Part shown: positions 44,699-59,600 of the stretch, one piece after another
Numbering within the stretch: the first letter of the stretch is position 1
Layout: each line of letters begins with the position of its first letter
Source: Membranipora membranacea
Taxonomy: Eukaryota; Bryozoa; Gymnolaemata; Cheilostomatida; Membraniporidae
Direction of reading: 5' to 3'
Assembly: GCA_914767715.1 (NCBI GenBank)
Contig: OU612068.1
Location: forward strand, 23,748,001 to 23,812,000
DNA: 64,000 nt
Notes under the pieces: model-generated
Databases searched by the model: none
Seen by the model: only the letters and a program-made list of their open reading frames with translations
What the model was told of the DNA's origin: nothing
Program-made: the position numbers and the translations under genes

Positions 44699-47600
44699 CT
44701 ACAATGATGCAACAGCAAAACTCAGTCAGTCATGGGTTGTAGATTTGGACTCTCTACCATAAGGTCAAGGTTCAATCTCAATCGACACAACACACAAGAC
44801 AAGGTATAAAATATTAATGAGTGAATGAATGAATGACATTGGATTAAAAGAGGCAACACAAACTCAGAACGCAAGCTCAAACGGGACATCCATCCATTTT
44901 GTACAGTTAACTTCAATAAAGGCTAATCCTTTTGCATCAAGCCCTAGAATATCCGGAAACCAAGGTAGGGTCTGTGTCTAGTATGAGTTCCTTTATCTAT
45001 TTGCATCAACATATTTATCACGATGCCTCAGACTAGGGTTAGGATGCAAGGCACATTAATCTTTCTGACAAATTGACACACAGTACAGTCTGCAGAAGAT
45101 TTTAAGACTAAGACTTACCATTGGGACAGCCATGTTATGGTCCTCTAAGACGAGCTCAATAATCTGTCTCTTTAGATCAACCAGTTTGAGTCCCGTCAGG
45201 CCCTGACCTTGTCTGCGCTGTCTCAGTTTCCCGATGTATGATCTCACGTCATCTCTACAATCATTCAAAGCGACAGATATGAGTTTAAAACATACTATCC
45301 TTCACAAAAGCTCAAAACACCTAGTCTGATTCAATATCCTCAGTTCCACTGGTATGCTTCAACAAGGGGTGCGGGTGGAACGGTGCAACAATATTGAATG
45401 TCTAACTCTTTTTTAACAGCGTTACACAGGCTGTTATGAGATCCTGAAATAATGAATCTTACTAATACTATTTTGTTCTAAACTTCATGAAAGTCTCACA
45501 ACAGCCGGCAAAAACATAGTACAGACCTTAATGACATCATTGATTACTTACTATGAAAAATAATTGAAATAATATATTTTTAATGTTATTAATCATATTA
45601 ATAATATATCAATAATCATATAAATAACATAGATAAATCCTCGTATCCTTATAGTGATTTTTAAAATTTAAATTAAATGAGGCTTGAGCGCACACGACCT
45701 CCTCTTGGCTTAGTACAAGCTCAGCGCTAATTATTGTCCACTCAGGAGATAGTTCTACCAGCCATCTGTTTGTAAACGTAACTGACTTAACTGACCACTT
45801 ACTAAAAACAGATGTCTGACCAGACAGGCAAACCGCCATAATCATAAAAACTCTCATACTAAATAAACAAATCTCTTACAATGCTATAACCATAGACGTA
45901 ATAACTTAAAAAGTAATACAAAATATAATAATGGCTTTTTCCAAGAATTGGTGGTCGGTTGTGAGAATATTTGAGAAGGATGTTTCAAATGACAAATAGA
46001 TAAAGCTATGTACATCAAAACTGCCTTTTTTGTACAGGATATCCCTGCTATAATAGCAGTTGTGAAAATTTACGTCAGGAAAAAACACGATTGACAGTGT
46101 GTATGACTGCTATTGTGCTCGAAACCCCAAGTTTGACCTGAAGTGACCAGAAAGATTATTTATGTTTGTGGTGTGGACCCAGAAATACTGCTCAGAAATG
46201 AAGAGCTATGACTTGGGTCATTATATTATCGCTTAAGATTTTGTTCTTCAATATTGTTCAAATAAAACTGGATCAATATTGTTTTGGGGGAAAACCTCAG
46301 CAAAAAAAGCTGCGTGCAAATCATTCATATAAAATTACTGTCATGTGATCGCTCATATCGTCTGTTGCAAGAATACACAAAACATTTTCATCAATTCATT
46401 CACTGTTCTATGTTTCAAATATTCATCACGCGAGCCTTTTCCATGCGCACTTTGTGCATGATAATTTAGTATCTACCTATGTAAGATAATTCAAATACAC
46501 CTCCTACAACCATTGACACCTTGTTGTTCCACAAACCAACTTATTCTCAGAATTCTATCTATATGACATTCTTGGATAAAATTGAGGACATTTTGTTTGA
46601 ACATGAGCTCAACTTAGCAATCTGAACCACACAAATATTGTATAACCACAATTTACAGAGTTGTAAAGCTAGCCTTGTAAGTGTTCTCATTGTAAACTCA
46701 AGATTAAATAAATAATATAATTACGTAATATTTTATAACCTCACAGCTGTACTGATGTAATTCGGTTAGGATTACGACTTTGTGACCTGTTTGTCTGCAA
46801 GTTTTGCATATCAGGGCATCACGGGATGGGTGGGTCAAGATTATGCAATTGTGACCTACTACTTCTAGTTTTTGATCTGAGCATGCAGAGAACGTTGTGC
46901 CAGCTTGAACAGACTCATGTGATAAGATAACTCTGTGTACTACATGTGTTGCCCATGCTCTAGAGTAAAGCAATAATTCATTGGTTCAATCAATTGGACA
47001 TGTGATCCAAAAAGAAGGTGTGTGTTCAATAAATGCTAACTCATCATATGTATCTGCAGGGGGCACTTTCAGGGACATGACGCTTCGATGAAGATTGTGG
47101 CATTTAAATTTCACAGCGCTCATGAAATTGGGATACTCTGCAATCCACTAAGATAATAGCCTGCTCTATCAAATAGACAGTCCGCCGGTTGAATCACTCT
47201 TCATCGTTTTGTAGCAGATTTTTCCCCAGGTCTATTTGGTGCCTGAATCATACACCGCTTGCATCATGGAATTTCTTCCAACTAGTTTGGGCTTTAGTCA
47301 GAGAACTAGCTTTTGGATTGCCGGATTTTTTGTGTGATCATTTCATAGTGCATTTAAACATGAAAGTTTCCACACACTGACACATACACATAAAGCTACA
47401 GGACATCAGTCTAAGCATATATCTGCGCTAAAACATGCCTTGACTATTTCTCCTGCAATGCTACAAACAGAGATACACTATGCTTACCCTGTGAGGTTAG
47501 GGAACATGTGCTGTATATCAGTGATAAGCTGTGTCTCGGCAGCATTTCTACGCGATGCCTGATCTCTCGGTGGTGTGGCAGCAGCCGGGGGTCTCTCTTG

Positions 47601-50600
47601 AGGTGCTGATGTAGGGGTTGGCTCAGGGATGGAGGGCTCCTGATGACCAGGATTGTCATCTACAGGGCTGCAGGCACTGCGTGGAGTCGGTAATAACGGC
47701 CGTCTCTGCTGCTAAAATCATGTAAATATGTGGGAAGGAGTGAATACTTGTGTATATATAATATATCCTTTTTATTTGCGAGAGCATAAAGTGAAGCAGA
47801 ACAAGTTTTAGTAACAGGATTGCGATAAGGTTAGCCGGATGGAGCAGGTACAAACCGGAGTGGGATATATCTTTAAATGAGTTTTAGAAATTAGGATCCC
47901 CATTTGACCTCTTGGCAATGATAGACAAAGTTGTGATTATTTAGGACAATATTTACAAAAAAGATGCAGTCATAACCAGATATTATCTTCAGTTAGCCTA
48001 TTTTGGTGTCAAACTGATATGGATTCTGTTTGCACTGCACCTATTGTCCAGGGTTTTCAAGGTAAATATTAGCAGTAGGTATTATTGTGTGAGAAATTCC
48101 ATTATCAATATCATTTACAACTGGAGGCCAAAAATAAAGAACATCTCGGGTAAGCAGGATAATGACCCAAAACGCCAGGTCAATCCAACTAACAACTAGA
48201 TAAGGTTGTGGCTATCTGGAGCAAAAACGCTCAACAATTATGGTGTAGATAATCAATTTTGGCAAATGACCAAAACAAGATTCTACAAACTGTCCTTAGC
48301 ACATTGTAAGACTTTGAACCTGTCTTGTGACTTTTCAGAAAGACCAACGTTGGATCAGTATGTTGCTTGTGGTATGATATATCACTACAAAATACAAACC
48401 CCTTGAATATGAGGAGGCATCATTCCAGGTCTGATGGCCATGTGATTCATCATCGGCATAGGCTGCCTCGGAGGCATAGGCAGAGATGTGGAGGCTATTA
48501 TCTCCTGTAAAACAAAACACTGTGCAAGAGCAACGCAAAACGTGTGCAACCGGTGACTAAAAATGCAACACGACAAAATAACGCGATATAATTATTATTT
48601 TGTAGAAGAAAGCAGCGAATATCTTTGCCTTGGAAGTTTTGCTAGATGATGATTTTGCTAAATAGACACAGCTGCTGCATGGATTAAGTGCACAGTTTTG
48701 ACATCCTACACATAAACGAAGCTGTTGAGACTAAGTAGAATGTTCGTATAATAAAAGTTTGGAGCAACAGTTACTTTAGATTATGTAATATAATAGAAAT
48801 ATTATAGTGGTTATCAGTCTAGACACACTGTTCAATTAATACAATTGCCGATCGTTATCGGATGTCTTGCTAGCAACATCAGATTTTTTCTAGGTGATCA
48901 AGTTGAAGCAGCAACCAACCAGCACTAAAACACATCATGGAACATGGAGGACCATCAAACTTAGGCCACTAACCAGTAGACCGGGCGGTGAGATCTGAGG
49001 TAGACTAGCCAGCGATATAGCTCCAGATTTGATAGCCTCTCTTTGAGATTCATATACAGCCATCGTCTCGTCTCTGGTATCCATGAGCAGCTGTCTGCGC
49101 TGAGCTGCGAGCTGGGCATTCTTACTCATCAGAGTCGGCAGGGGCTGACCTGGGTTCTGCTGCAGAAACCTACGAATATACAAATGAATACGTCAACCAT
49201 TAATATAATAACAATAATTGTTTGATATTTTTATTGCTTATGGCATAATGCTTGTACTATAATAAGTCAGTAAACTCCATAGAGTTATAATAATATAGAA
49301 TAAAATGTATACTATAGCATATAATAACTCTTTGCTGAACTCATACCAGTGAAATAGAATTTGAAAGTAATAACTAACTCTATACTGATGATTCACACTG
49401 ATGCATTTAATTTTAAGAATCTTAATCTTGGCACTGAAAATAGAAGGCAGGAATATGCCAAAAGACTTGGTAATTTTATAGTAGTCATGTCACTCCCAAT
49501 GTGACTGTTCAATGTGACCTGATGTTCACATAACTTGAGGTTCCCAGGTCTAACCACGACAACCCTGAGAGAATTGTGTGCCCTCATAGTGTTAAATAAA
49601 TAGAGAGACTTTCTCAAGCATTCCAAAACTAAATTCAAAACCATGTGAACTTACAGAATTCTTCAAAATCAAATCAAACATGTATTATGATTTGAAAATA
49701 AATGTCAGTGGTTAGCCTAGTTTAAGTCCTCAAACTCTGCCCGTTATGCTAGAAGTTGTATTCCATTAAAATCCACAGCCCTGTGGTTAATAACAGGAAT
49801 TCAACAACCGGCAACCCAGGCAGATTTCGTAGAATTAGCCCAACCCTTCTGAGAGCTTCAATAAGGTTAAGCCAGTAAACAACAGAAACACAGTAATATG
49901 TTGTAATATTTCAAAATACCAACCGACCAAAGAGTATAACGCCAATACTGAAATTCTTTGAAAACCTCATATCCTGAAACTAATGTATGAGTACAAAATT
50001 GATAATAATAGCCAACCGTTAATCATAAAATTATATAAACAAAAAAAGATCAAAGAAAAAATGTAGGATAAAATTGTTAAAGTGTCTAGGAAAGCAAAAC
50101 ACAACCACTGTTCATATCAAAGCTTTGCCATTGCAATGAACAAAAAAAGTAAATTTTTTTGCACAAGGACATTTTTGAATGATGTAACCTAATTTAAAAT
50201 GTGAAAATCTAGGGTCTAGAAGGGTCTACAGTATGTTATCTCCCTTGTCACGGGTTATCACTGAATCATCTTTGATTACTCTACCGTTGTCCAATACTGT
50301 TTGTTGATAATTTGTAGTGTAAGTAGAGCAGCCTTTTAACTGTTCTAGGCAAGCCCAGGCGAGGTTTAATGTTATACTGTAAGTGGATCATCATTTAAAC
50401 GTGAATGAGTGACAGGGGAGATAACATACTGTAGACCCTTCTAGACCCTGGATTTTCGCGTTTTTAATTAGGTAACATCATTCAATAATGTCCTTGTGCG
50501 TAAAGTTTTCCCTTTTTTTGTTCATTGCAAAGGCAAAGCTTTGATATGAACAGTGGTTGTTTTTTGCTTTCCTAGACACTTTGATTTGTAGGTTTGTAGG

Positions 50601-53600
50601 TTTGTTATGTGACATACCTCTCTACCTGAGCTCTCTGTTGATCGATGCTCTTATTAGTGTTATCCAGGGCTTCTACACATTTAAACAATGTATACTTTTC
50701 CCTCACATCAATCACCTCCAACTAAAATTAGAAGGAAATGGTTAGTGATTTCAGCAGAAAAAAAACTCAAGCAGAGTTTCATAGAGATTTTAAACTTGCA
50801 AGAAATCATGTGTGAGCCAAATAAGTTATATAAATTATATCGCTGTGACAGATACAATTGAATAACATAGATGAGTAATATTGGAGTTAGAGTTAAGTTT
50901 GAGGGTGCCATAATATTACCTAGCATCAGCTATCACAAGCTAATGAGGTGTAGTAAATGATAGCTAACCATAAATGTCACTTCATATTAAGCCAGCGGAC
51001 TTTTCAAGGCAAACTTTTTCCAAAAGATTTTCTCCCCTGGGGTAATTTCTGATGAATACCAGGGTCATCTAACCGTGCCACATTAAAGTGCCTCTTACCT
51101 CAGCAGCTTTAGCCTGGTTTTCGACAGCATTGTAACGAGCATTGATCTGTCTAAGCTCAGCATCTTTATTGTCAACTTCCTGCTGATAAGAATTTCTGTA
51201 AGGAAAGTGCAAGAGAAGCTATATATAATTGTTAGTTGAAAATAGATGGTTGAAACAACGGAACTTCATCAGAAAGTTCTCCTTGCAAAGTCATAGGAGC
51301 TGATTAAAGTTGGAGTTGCAACACCGTAAATACTGAGTTATTTAAGATGATAACTCCAAAATTAACTAAGGCACCATAATAAATAACATTTTGTATAAAT
51401 GTTTATGGGGTTGACGGAACTGAGACTACTCACGTCAGATTCCTCATCCTTTCTTCCAACTCCTTCACCTTACACTCCTTCTCTTCCATCTTCCATTTTG
51501 CCCTGAGAACAAAAACATAAAATTTTCAATGTTTACCTATGTATAAGGCTGGCAAACGGATTTCATGTCGGCCTTTTCTTATTCGATTTCTTCCCGTTAT
51601 AGCAAACATTTCCCATTATCAAGCTACGTTTACTCTAAGTTTTGATAATGAGTAGCTAAATTAGCAAATATTCTAATATATCTAGTAACACTACTTTCAT
51701 GTTCGATCCCTGAGACCTTCACAGTGGCAACAGTTTACTAAAATTTTGGGAAAGATGAATATATATCCATATTTGTTGGCATGAAATAAGACGCATAACA
51801 GCCAATTGACCATGAAATATTTGATAATGATGCATCACCCTGACAACTCATCAAGAACTGCGGATGCTAACTCACTCCGCTGCCGATTTCTTGACAGCAG
51901 CCATCTCATCAGATACAGATTTCTTCTCATCCTTCCATCTTCTGGACTCTTTCTCAGAAGTCTGCACCAGCTTCTCATATTTACTACTTGTCACCTGATT
52001 AAGGCAAGAGAATCTTCTATTCATGGACAGTTCTTATAATTATGTAACTGTTCACTAATCAATGATAGATGATAACCATGAAATCTTTACTACAGCAATG
52101 TAATATAATGTAACTTAACGTAATGTAATGCAATGTATCATGAGAGACTATGTTACAAACATTTCCAAAACATGAATATTTTTTGCCATAATATAAACAA
52201 AAATACCTCCCCGTCACAAGTTTGGCCTACTACAAACTTTAAAACATTCCTCTCACACATTGTAACATTGAAAGCTGTTTTTGACAAAATCCTAAAATCA
52301 AATTTCATTAGCTTTGCATCATAATGGGAGTATAATTAGGATATAACACCGACCTTTTCTGTTCTCGTGGCCTCCTTGAGTCGACTGTCCAAGTCTTTCT
52401 TCTCTGTAGTGCTGGTTTGTTTGAGCTGATGAAACTTATCCATGGTATCAGATAATCGCTCATGTAATCTGCTACACTCCTCAACCTTTTTATCATAATC
52501 ATCCCTACATACATCGAAATGGTATAATACAGAATTACCAGTGGTTATGTGCAACTTTGTCTGAGGCCAGAATCAAAGCTGTATATGTCAGCAGGAATCT
52601 TACAATCTGTGGGCACTAAACCTCACTATTTTATTGATATAATCTTTGAAGTCGACTTGGACAGCACAAGATTGAACTGATTGGTTGTTTATGTCAGCAA
52701 AGGTTCCTCAACCCATGCATGTCAACTTGTTTTACTCCATAAGCCCACATACAATTTCACAAAAAGTTAAATAAGGTTGTGTTCATCTATTTTGCTCAGT
52801 AGCAACCTCAGTACTAAGCATATATTGTAAAAGCAAATTAGAGGTGACATTTACATATCAACATGGTGTTGCCTGCTTTCATCAAATTCTCAACAATAGA
52901 GGGGCAACTCCAAGGTCAGGTGTACATCACATAATTACTTCTAGCCAGACTTACATGTATTCATACTCAGTGTTACACATTTTATCAGCTGTCTCATTCT
53001 CTGTTTGAGTCTCAGTAGTTTCACTGCTCTTCAACTTGCCCTCACTTTGTGGGAAGGCATCATGGCCCTCTCGTGGTCGCCATTGCTGCGCAGACTGCTG
53101 AGAACAAACAAAATTTCTATGAAGAATTTATAGATTTGGCACCAAAAGCAAACTCGCCTTAATTCAAATTTCAAAAGTACACACGTGACTGAGATAAGTG
53201 CTGTGTCTTGGTTTGAGTAATGCAATTTTTTAAGTCCAAAAAAGTGACATCTATTTATAAAAAAAGTCTATAAGCAGCAGTTATAAATACACACCATTTG
53301 AAGATGATCTTGAGCTGCATTACTGCCTTGACTCCAGGGCATGTTGACACCATAGTTAGCCAACTGAGTCATAGTTTGCTGTACAGGAGCTGGCATCGGC
53401 ATTATACCACATCCAATAGAAGTCACCGCAGGAGTACCTATAGGCTGCACTCCATATCCCATCGGCTGTGGTCTGGCATAGCTTTGACCAAACACTGTGG
53501 GGGCAGGGTAGGGGGCACCGCCGTAGCCACTGGTCAACACAGGTGGCGAGGGTGTATTGTTAGGTCTATATGTTGGTACTCTTGAGAAATCATTCAGTCC

Positions 53601-56600
53601 GCCTACGTTAGGAGGAGGAGGAGGTGGCTTAGTAAAGTCTACATAAGCAGGTGGGGTAGCGATTCGTGAGTGGCTGCTCTGTGCACTGCCATTACTCGAG
53701 GTTCTTGATGGAACAACAATATCCGACCCTGTACTTTTAGTACTGAGCACGGAGTCAACTGAAGCTGTCTGCCTTACAAAGGAATCTCCGGAGGCTGATC
53801 TCTGTCTCGTATGTGTCTCACTATCATCCTTAGTAGTTTTCTTATCTAGCGACGAGATCATACCCTGAGTCTGGGCCTTCTTCCATTCCTCCAGTAGAGT
53901 CGGGGACAGCTTCTCTACCTTGATTGGCTGTCTGTCAGAAGATGCAGCTTTTTCAGCTTCATTGCCATCATCAACGAAATCACTACCAACACTCTGACTC
54001 CTTTCTCTCTCCTCATCCTCATACGAGTTCTCACACACGACTAAGTCTGTGTGATTCCAGTCCTCTACGACATGCTGCCACATCGTGTCAAGAGGTTTAG
54101 GTCTTCTTACTGTGGTCTCTTCATAGCCTGAGTACTTCTTCCTTTCAGGCTTGTAGGCGGACGCCCGCTCCAGTTGAGCCTTGAAATCATGCGGGACCAC
54201 AGAAACACCATGTTTCACACCGCGTACGCTTTCAGTCATCTAGAAACATACATTACAGTTATGAGAAGACTTATCCCAGTCCACATTATCCTGGAATGGG
54301 GGTCTTATTATCGTAGCAATAGACTTTAGCTAAATTATTGTGTTCAGTTCCACTAGTTAGGGATCATAGTCAACCATTCATATAGTGATAACGAATGTTT
54401 TCAGCCTTGAAAGCCTTGCTATCTGCTTACTGGTGCACAAGCATGTAGGAGTACCAGATATCATAATCAAAGATATTGTGCCAATGAACTATTGTACACA
54501 ATAATGAGTTGAATAGACAATTCCAGTTATGATATTTACCTCTTTGGCCTTCTTGAGATCTTTATGTACACATATGAGATTCTCTACCAGGACAAAGCCT
54601 CCGGTAGTCTCCAGAAAGTTAGCCAATCCTCCATACAACTTAACCTGCAAGCATAATTTCAATTTTAATATACACAGGTTGTCATAGAAACAAACTATCT
54701 GTGTAGACCCAACAATATCAGAGAATTGAAATTATTGTTCCCTCATAAGCTTTCCTTGCAATGCAAACTGAGAGCTACGTTGTGCCAACTAAGGCGGCTG
54801 CGTCCTTGAGGCACCTTAATTCCCCCTTCCTTAAACTGAGACAAAACCTTGCGAGTTATTAACCAACACGACTTACAAGTTCCTTGGCAGCTTCTTCATA
54901 TTCCAAGAAATCGGTCATCTCTTTGCAGTCAGCAGTCATGGGACCTTTAGACTCAAGCATGTCATGGTAAAACCTACAGCACCATCAAACGAAATCATTC
55001 ATCAACAAGTTTTGTCAAAATAAAGATTAGAAAGTTATTCGGTGCAAACTGATTTGTACAAGGCAGTTTTCTCAATTTCTTCAAGCCTCACAACTGTGCA
55101 CTATCCTTACATGTTTCAGATCAGCTCATTTGTATGAAATTCAAAAAGAGACTTGCTTTCTTCCAAATTTCTTTTAATAATTTTATAATTTTTCGACCAC
55201 TATATCAGCAGAGTTACTAACATTGTTTGGTACCTTGTGTAGCCAATACCGGAGAATAATAAGCTAAAACGTAATCTTGCTACTTGTGATCTAAAATACA
55301 TATACATACATAATAGGAGGTCATTTTGAAGTCACATACCCGTTGACATGTTTCTGTAGTTGAGAGACATCTATACCCTGTATAACTACTGGTAGCTGTA
55401 GATGTTCAGACTGATACTCACTCTCAAACTTAGCTAAGTTATCTCGAAGCTGTGATGGTATCCTAAACGGCTTATCAGGATCGATACCAAGTGATCCTGA
55501 GCTGTATGTACTACAAATAGTAAATTGTTCATTTCCAAGATGGTCAGAGGCAGCCTTATCACGCAGTTTTTTGGTTTTTTTTTGGCTTTGAAAACCCAAA
55601 AAAGACAAAAACTGTGGCCGCATCACAAGGCTAGGCCAGAGGAGGTAACTTCAATTTGGAGCACAAACCAAACTCAATTTAGAGTGCAAAGTTAACAGTC
55701 AATATCAGTATTTGGTGGAGGAATAGAACTAATTGCAACCATAAAACTTGACAACACAAACAACAATTTCACCGTAATACACAGGATCGAAACTCTCAAA
55801 GTGCATTCAGCTATCAAGCAAGATCAGCAAGCACCATTTGGTCAAGGGGTTAGAGACAACTCCTTGATTTGATACGTGCTAATTGGTCGTGAGAAGTGAT
55901 GGTACGCTTATCAAGAGATATGCTTGAAACAAAATATCATAATTAATGATTACTTTCTTCAAAATTAAACATGATAACTGTCTGGCATGGTTTCATTCAA
56001 CAAAGGAATAAATACTCCCCCTTTACCCCCCAATCTTCACCTGCCAGTGTCCTCCACCCCTGCCGAGGCTGATGTACCACAGAACTCATCGAGAGACATG
56101 ACTTGTTTAGAGGCAGCCTTATCCCGCCTCCTGTTGTTGTGTTTACTAGCGGCAGCTTGTGCGGCAGCTGCTGCCTCGTTCTCCTCATCCTTCCTCTTAT
56201 TCTGTACGAGTACAGGAGAACCTCGGAGTACCTTCTCCGCCTTTGCCTCCACTGCTGCTGGTTTATCGCTGTCCGCCAGAATCTGATTAGCCAGGTTACC
56301 TGTATCCTCAGCAGTTTCATCATCACTCTCGCCAGCTATATGTAATATCACAAGAATGACAATTATCCAACCGTCATTAGTTTTATATTGAAATTATGAC
56401 AGAACCATGAAACGATATGGAATTGAAGCATTTTTAACCGTTCAAAGCAGTCAATTGTTTGTACAATAGCCGCTACCTTGCGTTACATAGAAACTAGTTC
56501 AACCGCTCATGCGGCTGCAAGAGAGAGTTGAGTGACATTTTATTATCAACTCCTCGAAAAAAGGAACGGTCAATACAATAATGCCTAGTCTGAGCCCCCC

Positions 56601-59600
56601 AAAGACTCTTGTCCCCCCCCTGACGACAGCCCTCAGAGTAATGCCATATCTAAGTGCAAATGTTTTATTGAGTTACGTCTGTGAACTTTACGTGCAAATG
56701 GAATATCATTATTAATAGTTGTGCTCAAACTATACAGCAACATGAACGCTAATGTGAACCTATTTTTAACATCCTTGTTACTTATACTGACCTAGCCTCC
56801 TCTTCTCAGCAGCCTTATTAGCCTTCCTCTGCAGTTTCTTCGCCTGCTTCTGTTTGAGTTTCACAGCACTGATGGTCGGAAGTTTTAGTGACGGCGGCTT
56901 CTTCTTCGACCCCTTATGGTTCAATTTCAGAGGGTATTTACTACTTTTATCCTGCGAATAAAAATATACATCCATTTCATCAGGTTCTATGGTATTAATA
57001 AAGAATATGGGAAACTCTACATAATCAAAACCTTAAAATACAATCCAAGAATGTTGAAGTAGTCAGTTTAGCAAGAATTATATTAAATTGTGAAAATCTA
57101 TATTATATCATATTGTAACTGTAAGTAGATTGCATGTGATAAAGTTCTTGTCTTACAATTAACCCACTGCTACATAAAAATAATATAAGCTATAGCTATA
57201 AGCTATAAACTCTAATAAAAAAAGTTGAAAAGTATTTTATTGAGTACATACCTCATGTTCACGTGAAGCATCTTCCGTAAAGTGTATACACTTGAAGACA
57301 AAGCCACCACAATCCGGTGTGATACATGATCTATCCACCTGCAGATATATGTGGGTATGTATGTGATGAGCCCATGCGACAAAAGGCAATAAAATGACAA
57401 AAGAAACAACACTATTTATCTGAGGAAAGTCATTGCCATGATGAAGTTGAGGTCTCAAACCATTCTATGGCCAGACCATGTATAGGCCATAAGGAAAGGA
57501 TTTAACACAGATTAAACAGGGTCATCATAGTGCATATATATATAAGCCTACCTCTAGATGTGTCTTTTTCCAGCAATCTCTGTGATAATGCAGTTTGCAT
57601 TTCTCAGTACATAACACACATGTATAGCCCTGCAACAAAAGTAATTATCTCAATTATGAATTGATGATTGATTTGTCTTCAAAAATTATGGGTAAAAAGC
57701 TGGTAATACCCATAGACATAGTAATATTAAAATGTTATGAAGTCTATGGTAATATCTAATCTAGAGAGGCCAGCATGGGCAGTAAAAGTGTCATACGCCT
57801 AGTTGTGCTGCTAACACCTACCTTGAATCTAGGGTCCTCGATATATATGGAGTTATGAGCATGACCATAAGACAGACAGGTGTTAGCTCGACATATATAA
57901 TCAGGCTGTGGGGGGTTTGTACATTGGCGCTGTAGTACTAGTAGCTTCTTCTGCAAAAATTACAATACCCAAAACTATATTATAAGGCAGTAGACAGAGA
58001 GACTTTATTTCATTGACGTTTTCATCTTTATTTAAATGATGAAGAGTTGTCTACTCTTTGAATGCATAGGTCAGGGAGGGACCAACTCAAATTTGTTCTA
58101 TTTGAATAGTTCCATCAAAGACTATAGATATCTATAGTCTCTGGTTCCATGTTGACAGGTGAATTGCTAATCACTATTCACGATCAAGTACAATTAACAT
58201 ATCATCAGCATCTTCCCTTATATGGAGAGTTATTTGGACATCATACCTTATCAGATTAGACTAATCAAGTCAGGTTTATTTTAGTACTGTCTGTAATGAA
58301 CAACTACATAGACTGGTGTGTGTGGGATCATATATGAACTGTGTTACCCTGAGTTGGTTAGCATCAGTGTGCTCTATAAATCTCTCTGTACCAGGCCACT
58401 TGAACGCTTTCTTCAGTCCTTTCTTAGACTTACACAGTCCAAGACTCTCATTGATAGGTTCGATTGCCTCTGTGTATCTACAATACAGATTTGCTTCGGT
58501 TTTTTCCAGCATCCTTACCGGATTTTTAATTTATGCGGAGATGTTTATGTTTATGTTTAAGGATGTCTTCTTCATCAAGAAGAGAGATGGGAGGGAGAAA
58601 GTTAGACAGCCATAACCCTCCTTGTGACAAGAAATGTTGACTCTGGATCTAATTACATAACATTAAATAAGAGATCTTTCAGAGGTCATCACAAGTTTAA
58701 CCAAAACAAAATTAAGACTTATCGAGCGCTTTGTCGAAGGGTCTTAAATGTGGTGCCGCAACAATTGTGTTACTCACCGATGCTGTTTGGCATAAGCTAT
58801 AGCCAACTCATACAGTGATATAGCTTTCATAGTAGGTGATGGCTGATTCTCCATGATATGCCTCATCTCCTTCACACCCAGTATGATATCCTCGTATGGT
58901 CCATGTGATATATATGCTACTCCTCGAGCATATCTCAATACAAGCACATCCTCCACTGACTGTCCCAGATCCTACAGCATAAAAACAGTCCCTAGGTGAG
59001 AATGTGACAATCAGGTTTAACAAAAAGGTATTGGAAGGATAGCGTGCAAGTCCTCTGCAACCAAATTCATGGGTATAATTCCCATTGACAAATATGTACT
59101 TGATGGAAAGTTACAGTCTCATTCTCTTGTATTCAAATTATAAAGCTAAAAGATGGCTCCTATTGTTCAAGAGTGAGCTCAGAGTACATGCATCAAACAT
59201 AAAGCTTGTTAAACTAGAATCGTCAGAATTCAAAATATGTCTGTCATATCTCTGATGGGCGGACATAAACAAAATTGCCATGATTGCAGTTCTAAAGGAT
59301 TTGAGCTATAGTCACATAATACATATGATGATGCTATCTTGTATTGTAGGTGTTCGAGTAACTATCTTCATCACTATCCAACCCAATACGACAAAATCTA
59401 ATGAGCAATCTTGCGCCTACTCTCCCAAAAGAGATGAAACAGCTGAGAAGGCGATATAAGTGAACTCTTACCACAGCTGTGAACTGCTGTATCAGAGTGA
59501 AGCATTTCTCATACAGGTTGATGGCAAACTTGAACTTTCCGTCGAGTAACGCCATACTGCCATCTCTGAGCGATATCTTCAGATCATCGATAGCCCGAGT

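Noticed and set aside
44722-44916. Possible SINE around GGTTCAATCTC in the last TTC3 introns
   Set aside because: The B box is imperfect, no A box is visible, and no second copy was seen.
46704-46973. 89-codon minus-strand frame with a C-x2-C...H pattern
   Set aside because: It lies in a 2.2-kb TTC3 intron. The flanking exons join each other in phase without it, and it has no good splice sites.
49393-49644. 83-codon minus-strand frame in a TTC3 intron
   Set aside because: No domain, and phase closes without it. It could be repeat-derived, but no second copy was seen.
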